Below, one piece after another: positions 1 to 10,024 of a DNA stretch of 64,000 bases. Each line of letters starts with the position of its first letter. Positions within the stretch are counted from its first letter, which is position 1. The notes below the pieces were generated by a model, which was not told the DNA's origin, did no database searches, and worked only from the letters and a program-made list of their open reading frames with translations. The stretch lies in NCBI RefSeq assembly GCF_014268935.2, contig NZ_JABWRJ020000001.1:1922001-1986000 (forward strand), in the 5' to 3' direction. Origin of the DNA: Pseudomonas peradeniyensis (GTDB taxonomy: Bacteria; Pseudomonadota; Gammaproteobacteria; Pseudomonadales; Pseudomonadaceae). Position numbers and translations under genes: made by a program.

Positions 1-552
1 TCGCGGCGCGACGTGGTGCGCGGCGAACTGCTCAGGCTGCTGCCGTTCATGGCCGTGGGCTGCACGCTGGGCGTGGTGTTCCTGCTGCGCCTGAAGTCGG
101 ATGTGCTGCTGTTGCTGATGGGGCTGTTCGTCACCGCCTACGCGGTCTATGGCCTGGCGGTGAAGGTGCGGCCGGCGAGCCTGTCGGGCGCCTGGGCGGT
201 GCCCATGGGCACGGTGGGCGGGTTGTTCGGCGCCTTGTTCGGTAGTGGTGGTTTCTTGTACGCGATCTACCTCAGCGCACGGCTGGAGGCCAAGGAGCAG
301 GTGCGGGCGACCCAGGTCGCGCTGATCAGTTGCAGCACGGTGGTGCGCCTGTCGCTGTTCCTGATCGCCGGGGTGTATGCCGACGCCAGCCTGTTGCTGC
401 TGGCCGCCTGCCTGCTGCCGGTGATGTTCGTCGGTACCTGGCTGGGCCGACGGTTGACCCTGAGGCTGTCCCGGGAGGCCTTCGTACGGCTGGTCACCTG
501 GCTGGTGCTGGCCAGCGGCCTGGCGTTGATCGGTCGCTACCTGAGTGCCTGA
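1..552 (+). CDS. TauE/SafE (TSUP) family membrane permease, 5'-truncated by window edge
   Basis: The reading frame is open from base 1 with no stop, so the gene starts upstream; the GTG at 13 is probably internal. The visible 183 codons encode hydrophobic segments separated by short basic loops. The glycine-rich stretch MGTVGGLFGALFGSGG is the repeated signature of TSUP permeases, which are usually about 250 residues and are linked to sulfite, sulfonate or other small-anion export. The substrate cannot be read from the sequence. The stop at 550-552 lies 50 bp before the next gene on the same strand. Confidence 0.8.
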   Translation, partial: SRRDVVRGELLRLLPFMAVGCTLGVVFLLRLKSDVLLLLMGLFVTAYAVYGLAVKVRPASLSGAWAVPMGTVGGLFGALFGSGGFLYAIYLSARLEAKEQVRATQVALISCSTVVRLSLFLIAGVYADASLLLLAACLLPVMFVGTWLGRRLTLRLSREAFVRLVTWLVLASGLALIGRYLSA

Positions 553-602
553 GCAGGCGGTAGAATTGCGCCATTACCGCAGTTCGCAGGCCCGCCCCAA
601 GC

Positions 603-2716
<2,114 letters not shown>

Positions 2717-2736
2717 GGCTTCCAGCAATTACCGAA

Positions 2737-2759
2737 CGGGGCTGTCATACACAGCCCCG
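2737..2759 (+). promoter_or_regulatory. Hairpin in the guaB-guaA spacer
   Basis: CGGGGCTGT (2737-2745) pairs perfectly with ACAGCCCCG (2751-2759) around a 5-nt loop. No clean T-run follows, so it may be a partial terminator, an mRNA-processing site or an attenuator that sets the guaB:guaA ratio. No function is demonstrated by the sequence. Confidence 0.45.
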
Positions 2760-2793
2760 CGTCGTTTCCGATTTCCACTGACGAGATTGAGTC

Positions 2794-4371
2794 ATGGCCC
2801 TCGACATTCACGCTCACCGCATCCTGATCCTCGATTTCGGTTCCCAGTACACCCAGCTGATCGCCCGCCGTGTGCGCGAGATCGGCGTGTACTGCGAACT
2901 GCACCCGTTCGACATGGACGATGAAGCGATCCGCGAATTCAACCCGCGCGGCATCATCCTGGCCGGTGGCCCCGAGTCGGTCCACGAAGCCAACAGCCCA
3001 CGCGCCCCGCAGGCCGTGTTCGACCTGAAGGTCCCGGTGCTGGGCATCTGCTACGGCATGCAGACCATGGCCGAGCAGATGGGCGGCAAGGTCGAAGGTT
3101 CCGACCTGCGCGAGTTCGGCTACGCTCGCGTCGACGTGGTCGGCAAGAGCCGCCTGCTCGACGGCATCGAAGACCACGTCGATGACGACGGCGTGCTGGG
3201 CCTGGACGTGTGGATGAGCCACGGCGACAAGGTCACCCAGATGCCGGGCAACTTCAGTGTGCTGGCCAGCACCCCGAGCTGCCCGATCGCCGGCATGTAC
3301 GACGACGCCCTGGGCTACTACGGCGTGCAGTTCCACCCGGAAGTGACCCACACCAAGCAAGGCGGTCGCATCCTGTCGCGCTTCGTCCAGGACATCTGCG
3401 GCTGTGAGGCCCTGTGGACCGCCTCGAACATCGTCGAGGACGCCATTGCCCAGGTGCGCGCCCAGGTGGGTTCGGCCAACGTCCTGCTCGGCCTGTCCGG
3501 CGGCGTCGACTCCTCCGTGGTTGCCGCGCTGCTGCACCGCGCCATCGGCGACCAGCTGACCTGCGTGTTCGTCGACAACGGCCTGCTGCGCCTGCACGAA
3601 GGCGACCAGGTGATGGCCATGTTCAAGGAGAACATGGGCGTCAAGGTGATCCGCGCCGATGCCGAGAAGCAGTTCCTCGACAACCTGGCCGGCGAAGCCG
3701 ACCCTGAGAAGAAGCGCAAGATCATCGGCCGCACCTTCATCGACGTGTTCGATGCCGAGGCCAGCAAGCTGGAGAACATCCAGTTCCTCGCCCAGGGCAC
3801 CATCTACCCCGACGTGATCGAGTCGGCCGGCGCCAAGAGTGGCAAGGCCCACGTGATCAAGTCGCACCACAACGTCGGTGGCCTGCCGGAGGAGATGAAC
3901 CTCAAGCTGGTCGAACCGCTGCGCGAGCTGTTCAAGGACGAAGTGCGCAAGATCGGCCTGGAGCTGGGCCTGCCGTACGACATGGTCTACCGCCACCCGT
4001 TCCCAGGCCCGGGCCTGGGTGTGCGCATCCTCGGCGAAGTGAAGAAGGAATACGCCGACATCCTGCGTCGCGCCGACCACATCTTCATCGAAGAACTGCG
4101 CAAGGCCGACTGGTACCACAAGACCAGCCAGGCGTTCGTGGTGTTCCAGCCGGTCAAGTCGGTCGGCGTCGTCGGCGACGGCCGTCGCTACGCCTGGGTC
4201 GTGGCCCTGCGTGCCGTCGAGACCGTGGACTTCATGACCGCGCGCTGGGCGCACCTGCCGTACGAGCTGCTGGAAACCGTCAGCGGTCGTATCATCAACG
4301 AAATCGACGGTATCTCCCGCGTCACCTATGACGTGTCGAGCAAGCCGCCGGCTACCATCGAGTGGGAATGA
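2794..4371 (+). CDS. guaA: GMP synthase (glutamine-hydrolysing)
   Basis: Makes GMP from XMP, ATP and glutamine. The 525-residue protein has an N-terminal class I glutamine amidotransferase domain with nucleophile motif GICYGMQ and downstream FHPEV, an ATP-pyrophosphatase domain with the P-loop LSGGVDSSV, and the C-terminal dimerisation domain ending PATIEWE. Length and order match the family. It is co-directional with guaB and ends before a strong terminator. A sense-strand hairpin precedes it in the spacer. Confidence 0.97.
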   Translation: MALDIHAHRILILDFGSQYTQLIARRVREIGVYCELHPFDMDDEAIREFNPRGIILAGGPESVHEANSPRAPQAVFDLKVPVLGICYGMQTMAEQMGGKVEGSDLREFGYARVDVVGKSRLLDGIEDHVDDDGVLGLDVWMSHGDKVTQMPGNFSVLASTPSCPIAGMYDDALGYYGVQFHPEVTHTKQGGRILSRFVQDICGCEALWTASNIVEDAIAQVRAQVGSANVLLGLSGGVDSSVVAALLHRAIGDQLTCVFVDNGLLRLHEGDQVMAMFKENMGVKVIRADAEKQFLDNLAGEADPEKKRKIIGRTFIDVFDAEASKLENIQFLAQGTIYPDVIESAGAKSGKAHVIKSHHNVGGLPEEMNLKLVEPLRELFKDEVRKIGLELGLPYDMVYRHPFPGPGLGVRILGEVKKEYADILRRADHIFIEELRKADWYHKTSQAFVVFQPVKSVGVVGDGRRYAWVVALRAVETVDFMTARWAHLPYELLETVSGRIINEIDGISRVTYDVSSKPPATIEWE

Positions 4372-4396
4372 TCCCGCGTCCGGCATAGCCTGACAG

Positions 4397-4440
4397 CCTG
4401 AAACGACAAAGCCCGCATCAGCGGGCTTTGTCGTTTCAGG
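4397..4440. terminator. Perfect 20-bp stem bidirectional terminator
   Basis: Bases 4397-4416 are the exact reverse complement of 4421-4440, with a 4-nt ATCA loop. The stem sits between the convergent ends of guaA (4371) and the autotransporter gene (4453). The T-rich flank on either strand (CTTTGTCGTTT within the arm) is consistent with termination in both directions. Confidence 0.85.
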
Positions 4441-4452
4441 CGAAGACGTTGA

Positions 4453-6750
4453 TCAGAAGTCGTAACGCACGTTCGCACTGAAGGTGTCTGCGTTGAAGCC
4501 GCTGCTGGCCAGGTAGTTGTACGTGCCTCCTACGCTCCACGCGCCCACGCGGTAGTTTGCACCCAGCCCCAGCTCGTAGCTGTCGCGCGCGGGTTTCGCG
4601 CCCGTGGTGGTGAACGGGGTGCCTCCGAGCACGAAGGTGGAGGTGGTGCTGGCCTTGTCAGCGATGAAGTCGTGCCAGGCCATCAGCTTGGCTTCCGGTT
4701 CCAGGGTGCCCACACCTACGTCGAAAGCGGCCGCCAGGCGAGCGCCCAGGCCCATCTCGCCTATTTCATAGCGCTGGCTGCCAACGTTGAGGGCGGCTGA
4801 GCTGCCTTTTTCACGGTACGAATCAATCGACACGTTGGCATAGCGCGCACCGACCTGTGGTTCCAGCAGCCACTGCTTGTCGAGCTGGAAGGTGTAGCCT
4901 GCCAGGGCGTTGATGCCGAAGATTTCACTGTCGTAGTCGGCCTTGGCGCGGGTACCGGCAATGTAGCGTTTGGACTCGTTGTCGTTCCAGCCATACATCA
5001 GCGAGGTGTCGACGAAGAAGTTGTCACGGGCCCAGTTGCCGTACAAGGTCAGTGCATGGCCGCTGACGTCGGTCTTGCTGCCCAGGTCGGATTTGACGTC
5101 GCTGGTGAGGTAGCTGTATGCCACGCCCAGGGTGGTATTGGCGTCGAGCTTGCCGTCAGCACCCACGGCGATGCCGTGGGTATTTGCGTCGTAGCCGTCG
5201 ACGCCGTGGCGGCTGTCCTGGTTGGCATCGCTGGACAGCGCTTGCAGCCATACGCCTTGTTCTGCCAGGACGTCACCGGAGGACTGGCCATTGCGCGCTT
5301 TGCTGGCGCGACGGTTGATGGCGCTTGTGACCAGGTTCTGGCCGCTGGTGGCGGCATGAATCACCCCACGGCTGACATCCGGGGTCAGGGTTTCGGCAAG
5401 TTTGGCCAGCTCTTCGTTGGTGGCGGCGTTGGCGAAACGCTGGAACACCGGGTCGCTTTCGTCCATCAGGCCCAAGACGGTGTTCTTGAGCGGCTTGATC
5501 GCGTTCACCGCGTTGTCCGAGCCACTGGCACCCTGCAGGCTCTGTGTGATCGCCTCGTCACTGCGGGTGGCGACCAGCGCTTTGAGATCCTGGCCTTCGA
5601 TGCCGAAGCTTTTCACCTCGAGCAGTGCCGAGGAGGAAACCACGGACAGGTTCTGCGGATCTTCCCAGGTGCCTGAGTTGATGAGGGTGTAACGAGTGCC
5701 CTGGGCTGGTGTACGGAAGTCGTCGGAGCGAGCTTGCAGTTCGACCTGGCTACCCTCGGAGAAGTAGGTGTTGCCTGTGACTTTGAGGATCGGCGTTTCA
5801 GGCAATGTGTCGTTATCCAGCAGCAGACGCAGGCGCGCAGTGTCGCTGTCCAGGTCGAGGCCGCCCACGATGGTCGTCTGCGGGCGGAGCAGCGTCAGGC
5901 GACCACCGTCGATATCGACGTAACCGGCACGGATGGTCGAACCATCGAATATTGCTTCACCGCTCACCAGCACACCGTTCAAGCCCAGCAGGTCACCTTT
6001 TACTTGCCCTGCGTGCCAGTAGAAATACGAGGGCGAGGTGTTGTCGTCCGCCAGGATTGCCGCAGTGCCGCCTTCGATCAGGCCACCTGTCTGCGTGATG
6101 GCGAAAATGCTGAAACCGCCCGAGGGGTCGAGGCTGACAAAGTGAATGCCCACCCCATCGGCCGAGATCGTCCCGCTATTGTTGATAGCGGTCTTGAAGT
6201 CGCCACCCAACACTTGAGCGGTGAAGCGGGCGTTCTCTACTTCGATACCCGCAGAGTCGATGCCGCGAGCGGTGATAGTGCCTGAGTTGTTGATGTTCGC
6301 CTGGGTCGAGGTGATCATCATGCCATTGGCACCTTCGCCAGTCACAGTGATGTTGCCGTTGTTGTTCACTTCACCCGCGATCTTCGCCAGGTACAGGTCC
6401 AGCCCCATGGCGCTGTTGCTGTTTACCGTAATGTCGCCCTGGTTGACCAGGTCGCCAGTGGCGGTGGAATTGAGGGTCATGCTGATACCCGACAGGACGT
6501 CGCTGGTGTTCGCCGCCGCCAGGTTGATTTTGCCCTGGTTGACCAGGTTGCCTGCCAGGGTCACGTTAACCAACGTTACACCTGCGTTCTGCGATGTGCC
6601 GGTGAAGGTGACGTTATTGAATACATCACCGGAGCTGTTGTAGGCCCCTGTACCCAGGTCATGGTTGAGGTCGGGTGCGGGTGTGGCATGGGCAGTAGCC
6701 GCGGCGACAGACAGCGCCAACAGCGAGCGGCGCAAGAGGTAGATGCTCAA
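4453..6750 (-). CDS. Type Va autotransporter (outer-membrane beta-barrel)
   Basis: A secreted passenger joined to a C-terminal autotransporter barrel. The chosen start is a TTG preceded by AAGGA 10 nt upstream, giving signal peptide LSIYLLRRSLLALSVAAATAHA. An in-frame ATG at 6816 adds 21 hydrophilic residues but has no Shine-Dalgarno sequence. The passenger consists of short N/G/T-rich repeats typical of a beta-helix (repeated LVNQGxI-like strands). The last roughly 270 residues alternate aromatic and polar positions and end in RYDF, the barrel terminus. No protease or lipase triad is evident, so an adhesin-like role is inferred. It stands alone, convergent with guaA. Confidence 0.88.
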   Translation of the reverse strand: MSIYLLRRSLLALSVAAATAHATPAPDLNHDLGTGAYNSSGDVFNNVTFTGTSQNAGVTLVNVTLAGNLVNQGKINLAAANTSDVLSGISMTLNSTATGDLVNQGDITVNSNSAMGLDLYLAKIAGEVNNNGNITVTGEGANGMMITSTQANINNSGTITARGIDSAGIEVENARFTAQVLGGDFKTAINNSGTISADGVGIHFVSLDPSGGFSIFAITQTGGLIEGGTAAILADDNTSPSYFYWHAGQVKGDLLGLNGVLVSGEAIFDGSTIRAGYVDIDGGRLTLLRPQTTIVGGLDLDSDTARLRLLLDNDTLPETPILKVTGNTYFSEGSQVELQARSDDFRTPAQGTRYTLINSGTWEDPQNLSVVSSSALLEVKSFGIEGQDLKALVATRSDEAITQSLQGASGSDNAVNAIKPLKNTVLGLMDESDPVFQRFANAATNEELAKLAETLTPDVSRGVIHAATSGQNLVTSAINRRASKARNGQSSGDVLAEQGVWLQALSSDANQDSRHGVDGYDANTHGIAVGADGKLDANTTLGVAYSYLTSDVKSDLGSKTDVSGHALTLYGNWARDNFFVDTSLMYGWNDNESKRYIAGTRAKADYDSEIFGINALAGYTFQLDKQWLLEPQVGARYANVSIDSYREKGSSAALNVGSQRYEIGEMGLGARLAAAFDVGVGTLEPEAKLMAWHDFIADKASTTSTFVLGGTPFTTTGAKPARDSYELGLGANYRVGAWSVGGTYNYLASSGFNADTFSANVRYDF

Positions 6751-6889
6751 GACAGTCGTATCCTTACAGGGAGAAACCGGCAGGGAACACTGCGCATCAG
6801 CGTTTGTTATAGGCATCCCAGCCAGCGTGTCGGTGAAGTGCTGATTTTAAACGCGTGCAATCTACACGATGCCTGCAGGAGAATTCATC

Positions 6890-6916
6890 ATGAAAAAGAC
6901 AAATCCGAACGAATAA
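6890..6916 (+). other. Eight-codon open frame with strong ribosome-binding site
   Basis: ATG at 6890 is preceded by AGGAG with an 8-nt spacer and encodes MKKTNPNE followed by TAA. It lies in the 200-bp spacer between two minus-strand genes. A second frame continues protein-like sequence to a stop at 7012-7014. It could be a short translated peptide or the start of a small gene broken by a frameshift. Translation is not demonstrated. Confidence 0.25.
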
Positions 6917-7010
6917 GCCCAAAGAATGCTTCGAGGCAGCTTTTTGGAGCTTCCCCTTCAGTATTAACGGAACTCAACGATCAGGCGAAGAGCCTCGTCC
7001 AAGCCAGGTC

Positions 7011-7856
7011 TTAGGGGGCCGGTGCCAGTGGCGTTTGAGCCCATTGACTCCATGTTGCCTCCCACCCTCTGTCATGGCTTGCTTGTGGCACAAGGACACA
7101 TTGGGAGAGGGGGGAGCCAAGCGCCTGTTGGTAACTGTCGGCCAAGCTGGCCGGGATGATCGGGTCTGCTGCTCCAATGAAATGACGCTGGGGTAGCGAG
7201 GCGAGCCGATCGCGATAGTCCAGCGGATCCAATGAGCCCTCGAGTGGCGACAAGCCTTTCATCCTTGCCCACAGATGTGGACTGAGGTTGCCAGCGAGGC
7301 TTTGCACCTGGGTAACGTCGTTGCGCTGCGCCGCCAACAGCAAGGCGAGGGCGGCGCCACCTGAATACCCCACCAGTTCGAATTCCCTGTTGGCATATCG
7401 CTGCTTCAACTGGTCCAGCGCGTGGCTGAGGCGGGTAACCACCTCACTGGAGAATCGTCGATGGGTCCAGAGGGAGGATTGGCAGGCAGCGGCCATGATG
7501 AACTGGCAGGGGCGTGCCAAATACACATTCGGGGTTGGATCATTGAGCGCCAGCCGTGGCACCAGCAGATTGTGTGGGCTCGGGTCCAGGCTGGGTTGAG
7601 TGGCCGTCGACCAGGCGTGACCATCGCCTTCCAGGTAGACACGCAGGCGGGTCATCTTTTCTGCAGGGTGCGGCGCTAGCATGACGAGCGGGTAAGTGTG
7701 GCCCGGGAGCACCTGTAATGGTCGGCCGTGCTCTTCGCCCAGTTGTTGCAGCGCCTCGCGCGGCGATTGGCAGGCGATCAAAAGCGCGCTGAGCATTAGC
7801 ATCCAGATGCTATGCAGGCTGGTCGATAGCCACCGACAGCAAGCGTATCTGCTCAC
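7011..7856 (-). CDS. Lipoprotein alpha/beta-hydrolase
   Basis: A 281-residue probable outer- or inner-membrane-anchored hydrolase. The N-terminal hydrophobic segment ends in the lipobox-like LLIACQ near residue 29. A nucleophile elbow GYSGGA lies near residue 164 (GxSxG), a candidate acid in GAADPI and a candidate catalytic histidine in ASHDRG near the C-terminus, so the triad looks complete. The substrate is unknown. It is transcribed on its own toward the autotransporter gene. Composition is somewhat less G+C-rich than guaA. Confidence 0.75.
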   Translation of the reverse strand: MSRYACCRWLSTSLHSIWMLMLSALLIACQSPREALQQLGEEHGRPLQVLPGHTYPLVMLAPHPAEKMTRLRVYLEGDGHAWSTATQPSLDPSPHNLLVPRLALNDPTPNVYLARPCQFIMAAACQSSLWTHRRFSSEVVTRLSHALDQLKQRYANREFELVGYSGGAALALLLAAQRNDVTQVQSLAGNLSPHLWARMKGLSPLEGSLDPLDYRDRLASLPQRHFIGAADPIIPASLADSYQQALGSPLSQCVLVPQASHDRGWEATWSQWAQTPLAPAP

Positions 7857-8125
7857 CCAGGGTCACAACACATGAGGCAAAGTCTCGTATCGCAGCGTAC
7901 GGGGACGGTGCGTGATAGTGCAGGTGCCTTGGTTGAATTGCTAGCCTGAGTAGTTATTTTCGGCGCGGTGTCCTGTCCCGGCTGCGGTGGCCAGGGTGTC
8001 CTGCCCGTCAGCCGTTGCGACAACACTTCACTTAATCTTTCCTATTTGCAGGTGTATCGTATTCGCCCTTCATCGCCAGCCGCAGTTGGCGGACTGATTG
8101 TGCAAAACACGAGGTACCCGCACCG

Positions 8126-9508
8126 ATGTCCTTTACCCGTCGACAAATGCTCAAGGGCCTGACCGGCCTCGTGGTGGTAGGCCTGGGCGCCGGAGGCGCG
8201 GCACGCTACTGGTTGGGCAAGGTCGAGGACGACAACGCCGGGCACGACTACGAGCTGATCGCCGCGCCCCTGGACGTCGAGCTGGTGCCGGGTTTCAAGA
8301 CCGAGGCCTGGGCCTTCGGCCCGTCGGCGCCGGGTACCGAGCTGCGGGTGCGCCAGGGCACCTGGCTGCGGGTGCGCTTCATCAACCGTCTGCCGGTCGA
8401 GACCACCATCCACTGGCACGGCATCCGCCTGCCGCTGGAGATGGACGGTGTGCCCTATGTCTCGCAATTGCCGGTCAAGCCGGGCGAATACTTCGACTAC
8501 AAGTTCAAGGTGCCGGATGCCGGCAGCTACTGGTATCACCCGCATGTCAGCAGCTCCGAGGAGCTGGGCCGCGGCCTGGTCGGGCCGCTGATCGTCGAGG
8601 AACGCGAGCCCACGGGCTTCCGGCATGAGCGCACCCTGAGCCTGAAGAACTGGCACGTGGACGAGCAGGGCGCCTGGCTGCCATTCAGCATCCCCCGCGA
8701 GGCGGCCCGCAACGGCACGGCTGGGCGCCTGATCACCATCAACGGCCAGGCTGACTCGGTTACCGAGCTGCCGGCCGGGCAGGTGGTGCGGGTACGGCTG
8801 CTGAACCTGGACAACACCTGGACTTACCGCTTGAACCTCAAGGGCAACTGCGAGGCGATGATCTACGCCCTCGATGGCAACCCGATCACTCCGCGGCCGC
8901 TGGACGACGAGTACTGGCTCGGGCCGGGCATGCGCATCTGCCTGGCGATCCGCATCCCCGAGGCGGGTGAAGAGATCTCCCTGCGTGATGGCTTCGTGCG
9001 CCTGGGCACCTTGCGCTCGGTGGCCAGCAGCGAGGCGCCCGGCGACTGGCCCAAGGCCCTGCCGCCGAACCCGGTGGCCGAGCCGGACCTGGAGAACGCC
9101 GAGAAGCTCAACTTCAATTTCGAATGGGTCGGCAAGGTCTCGGTGAACACCGAGAACGGCAAGCCGCCGAGCCTGTGGCAGATCAACGGCCAGGCCTGGG
9201 ACATCACCGACAAGACCTGCGCCGATCGGCCGATCGCCACGCTGCAGAAGGGCAAGAGCTACATCCTCGAGCTGAAGAACATGACCCAGTACCAGCACCC
9301 GATCCACCTGCATGGCATGAGTTTCAAGGTGATCGCCTCCAATCGGCGCAAGATCGTCGAGCCGTGGTTCACCGACACCTACCTGCTGGGCAAGAACGAA
9401 CGGGCGCAGGTGGCGCTGGTGGCGGACAACCCGGGTACCTGGATGTTCCACTGCCACGTCATCGACCACATGGAAACCGGCCTGATGGCCGCGATCGCGG
9501 TGGTCTGA
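8126..9508 (+). CDS. cumA: Multicopper oxidase CumA, Tat-exported
   Basis: A periplasmic laccase-like oxidase. The N-terminus carries the twin-arginine motif TRRQMLKG followed by a hydrophobic stretch. Copper ligands are seen as HWHG (residues 96-99), YHPH (137-140), HPIHLHG near residue 393 and HCHVIDH (442-448), so type 1 and trinuclear sites appear complete. At 460 residues it matches CumA of P. putida GB-1, which was genetically linked to Mn(II) oxidation; that physiological role has since been debated. The stop overlaps the tadA start by one base (TGATG), so the two are translationally coupled. Confidence 0.9.
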   Translation: MSFTRRQMLKGLTGLVVVGLGAGGAARYWLGKVEDDNAGHDYELIAAPLDVELVPGFKTEAWAFGPSAPGTELRVRQGTWLRVRFINRLPVETTIHWHGIRLPLEMDGVPYVSQLPVKPGEYFDYKFKVPDAGSYWYHPHVSSSEELGRGLVGPLIVEEREPTGFRHERTLSLKNWHVDEQGAWLPFSIPREAARNGTAGRLITINGQADSVTELPAGQVVRVRLLNLDNTWTYRLNLKGNCEAMIYALDGNPITPRPLDDEYWLGPGMRICLAIRIPEAGEEISLRDGFVRLGTLRSVASSEAPGDWPKALPPNPVAEPDLENAEKLNFNFEWVGKVSVNTENGKPPSLWQINGQAWDITDKTCADRPIATLQKGKSYILELKNMTQYQHPIHLHGMSFKVIASNRRKIVEPWFTDTYLLGKNERAQVALVADNPGTWMFHCHVIDHMETGLMAAIAVV

Positions 9509-9993
9509 TGCGACCGCAGATCATCGATCGCAGCCGCGACCAGGAGTTCATGCGCCTGGCCCTGGAACTGGCGGCCCAGGGTGCCGCCATGGGCGAGGTG
9601 CCGGTGGGCGCGGTACTGGTGCAGCATGGCCAGGTGATCGGCCAGGGCTTCAACCGGCCGATCATCGACAGCGACCCCAGCGCCCACGCCGAAATGGTGG
9701 CGATCCGCGCTGCGGCCAAGTCCGCCAGCAACTACCGGTTGCCGGGCAGTACCCTGTACGTGACCCTGGAGCCATGCAGCATGTGCGCGGGGCTGATCGT
9801 CCATTCGCGGGTGGCGCGGGTGGTCTACGGGGCGCTGGAGCCCAAGGCGGGGATCGTGCAGAGCCAGGGGCAGTTCTTCAGCCAGGGGTTTCTCAACCAT
9901 CGGGTGATGGTGGAGGGCGGGGTGATGGCGCAGGAGTGCGGACAGATTCTCAGCGATTTCTTCAGGGCCCGCAGATCAAGAAAAGGTACTTAA
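9508..9993 (+). CDS. tadA: tRNA-specific adenosine deaminase
   Basis: Deaminates A34 to inosine in the anticodon of tRNA-Arg(ACG). Zinc-deaminase motifs are present: HAEM with the catalytic Glu, then PCSMC. The 161-residue length is normal. The ATG shares one base with the cumA stop. The last residues, RRSRKGT, and the sudden change to A+T-rich DNA right after the stop suggest that the island downstream begins at or just inside the 3' end of this gene, possibly having replaced the native C-terminal tail. Confidence 0.95.
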   Translation: MRPQIIDRSRDQEFMRLALELAAQGAAMGEVPVGAVLVQHGQVIGQGFNRPIIDSDPSAHAEMVAIRAAAKSASNYRLPGSTLYVTLEPCSMCAGLIVHSRVARVVYGALEPKAGIVQSQGQFFSQGFLNHRVMVEGGVMAQECGQILSDFFRARRSRKGT

Positions 9994-10024
9994 TCTATAG
10001 AACCCTGGGAAGAACACTTATCGT

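Noticed and set aside
7968..8162. Short plus-strand frame starting MSCPGCGGQG upstream of cumA
   Set aside because: Looks like a zinc knuckle at first, but the rest is not protein-like, it overlaps the cumA start in another frame and has no SD.
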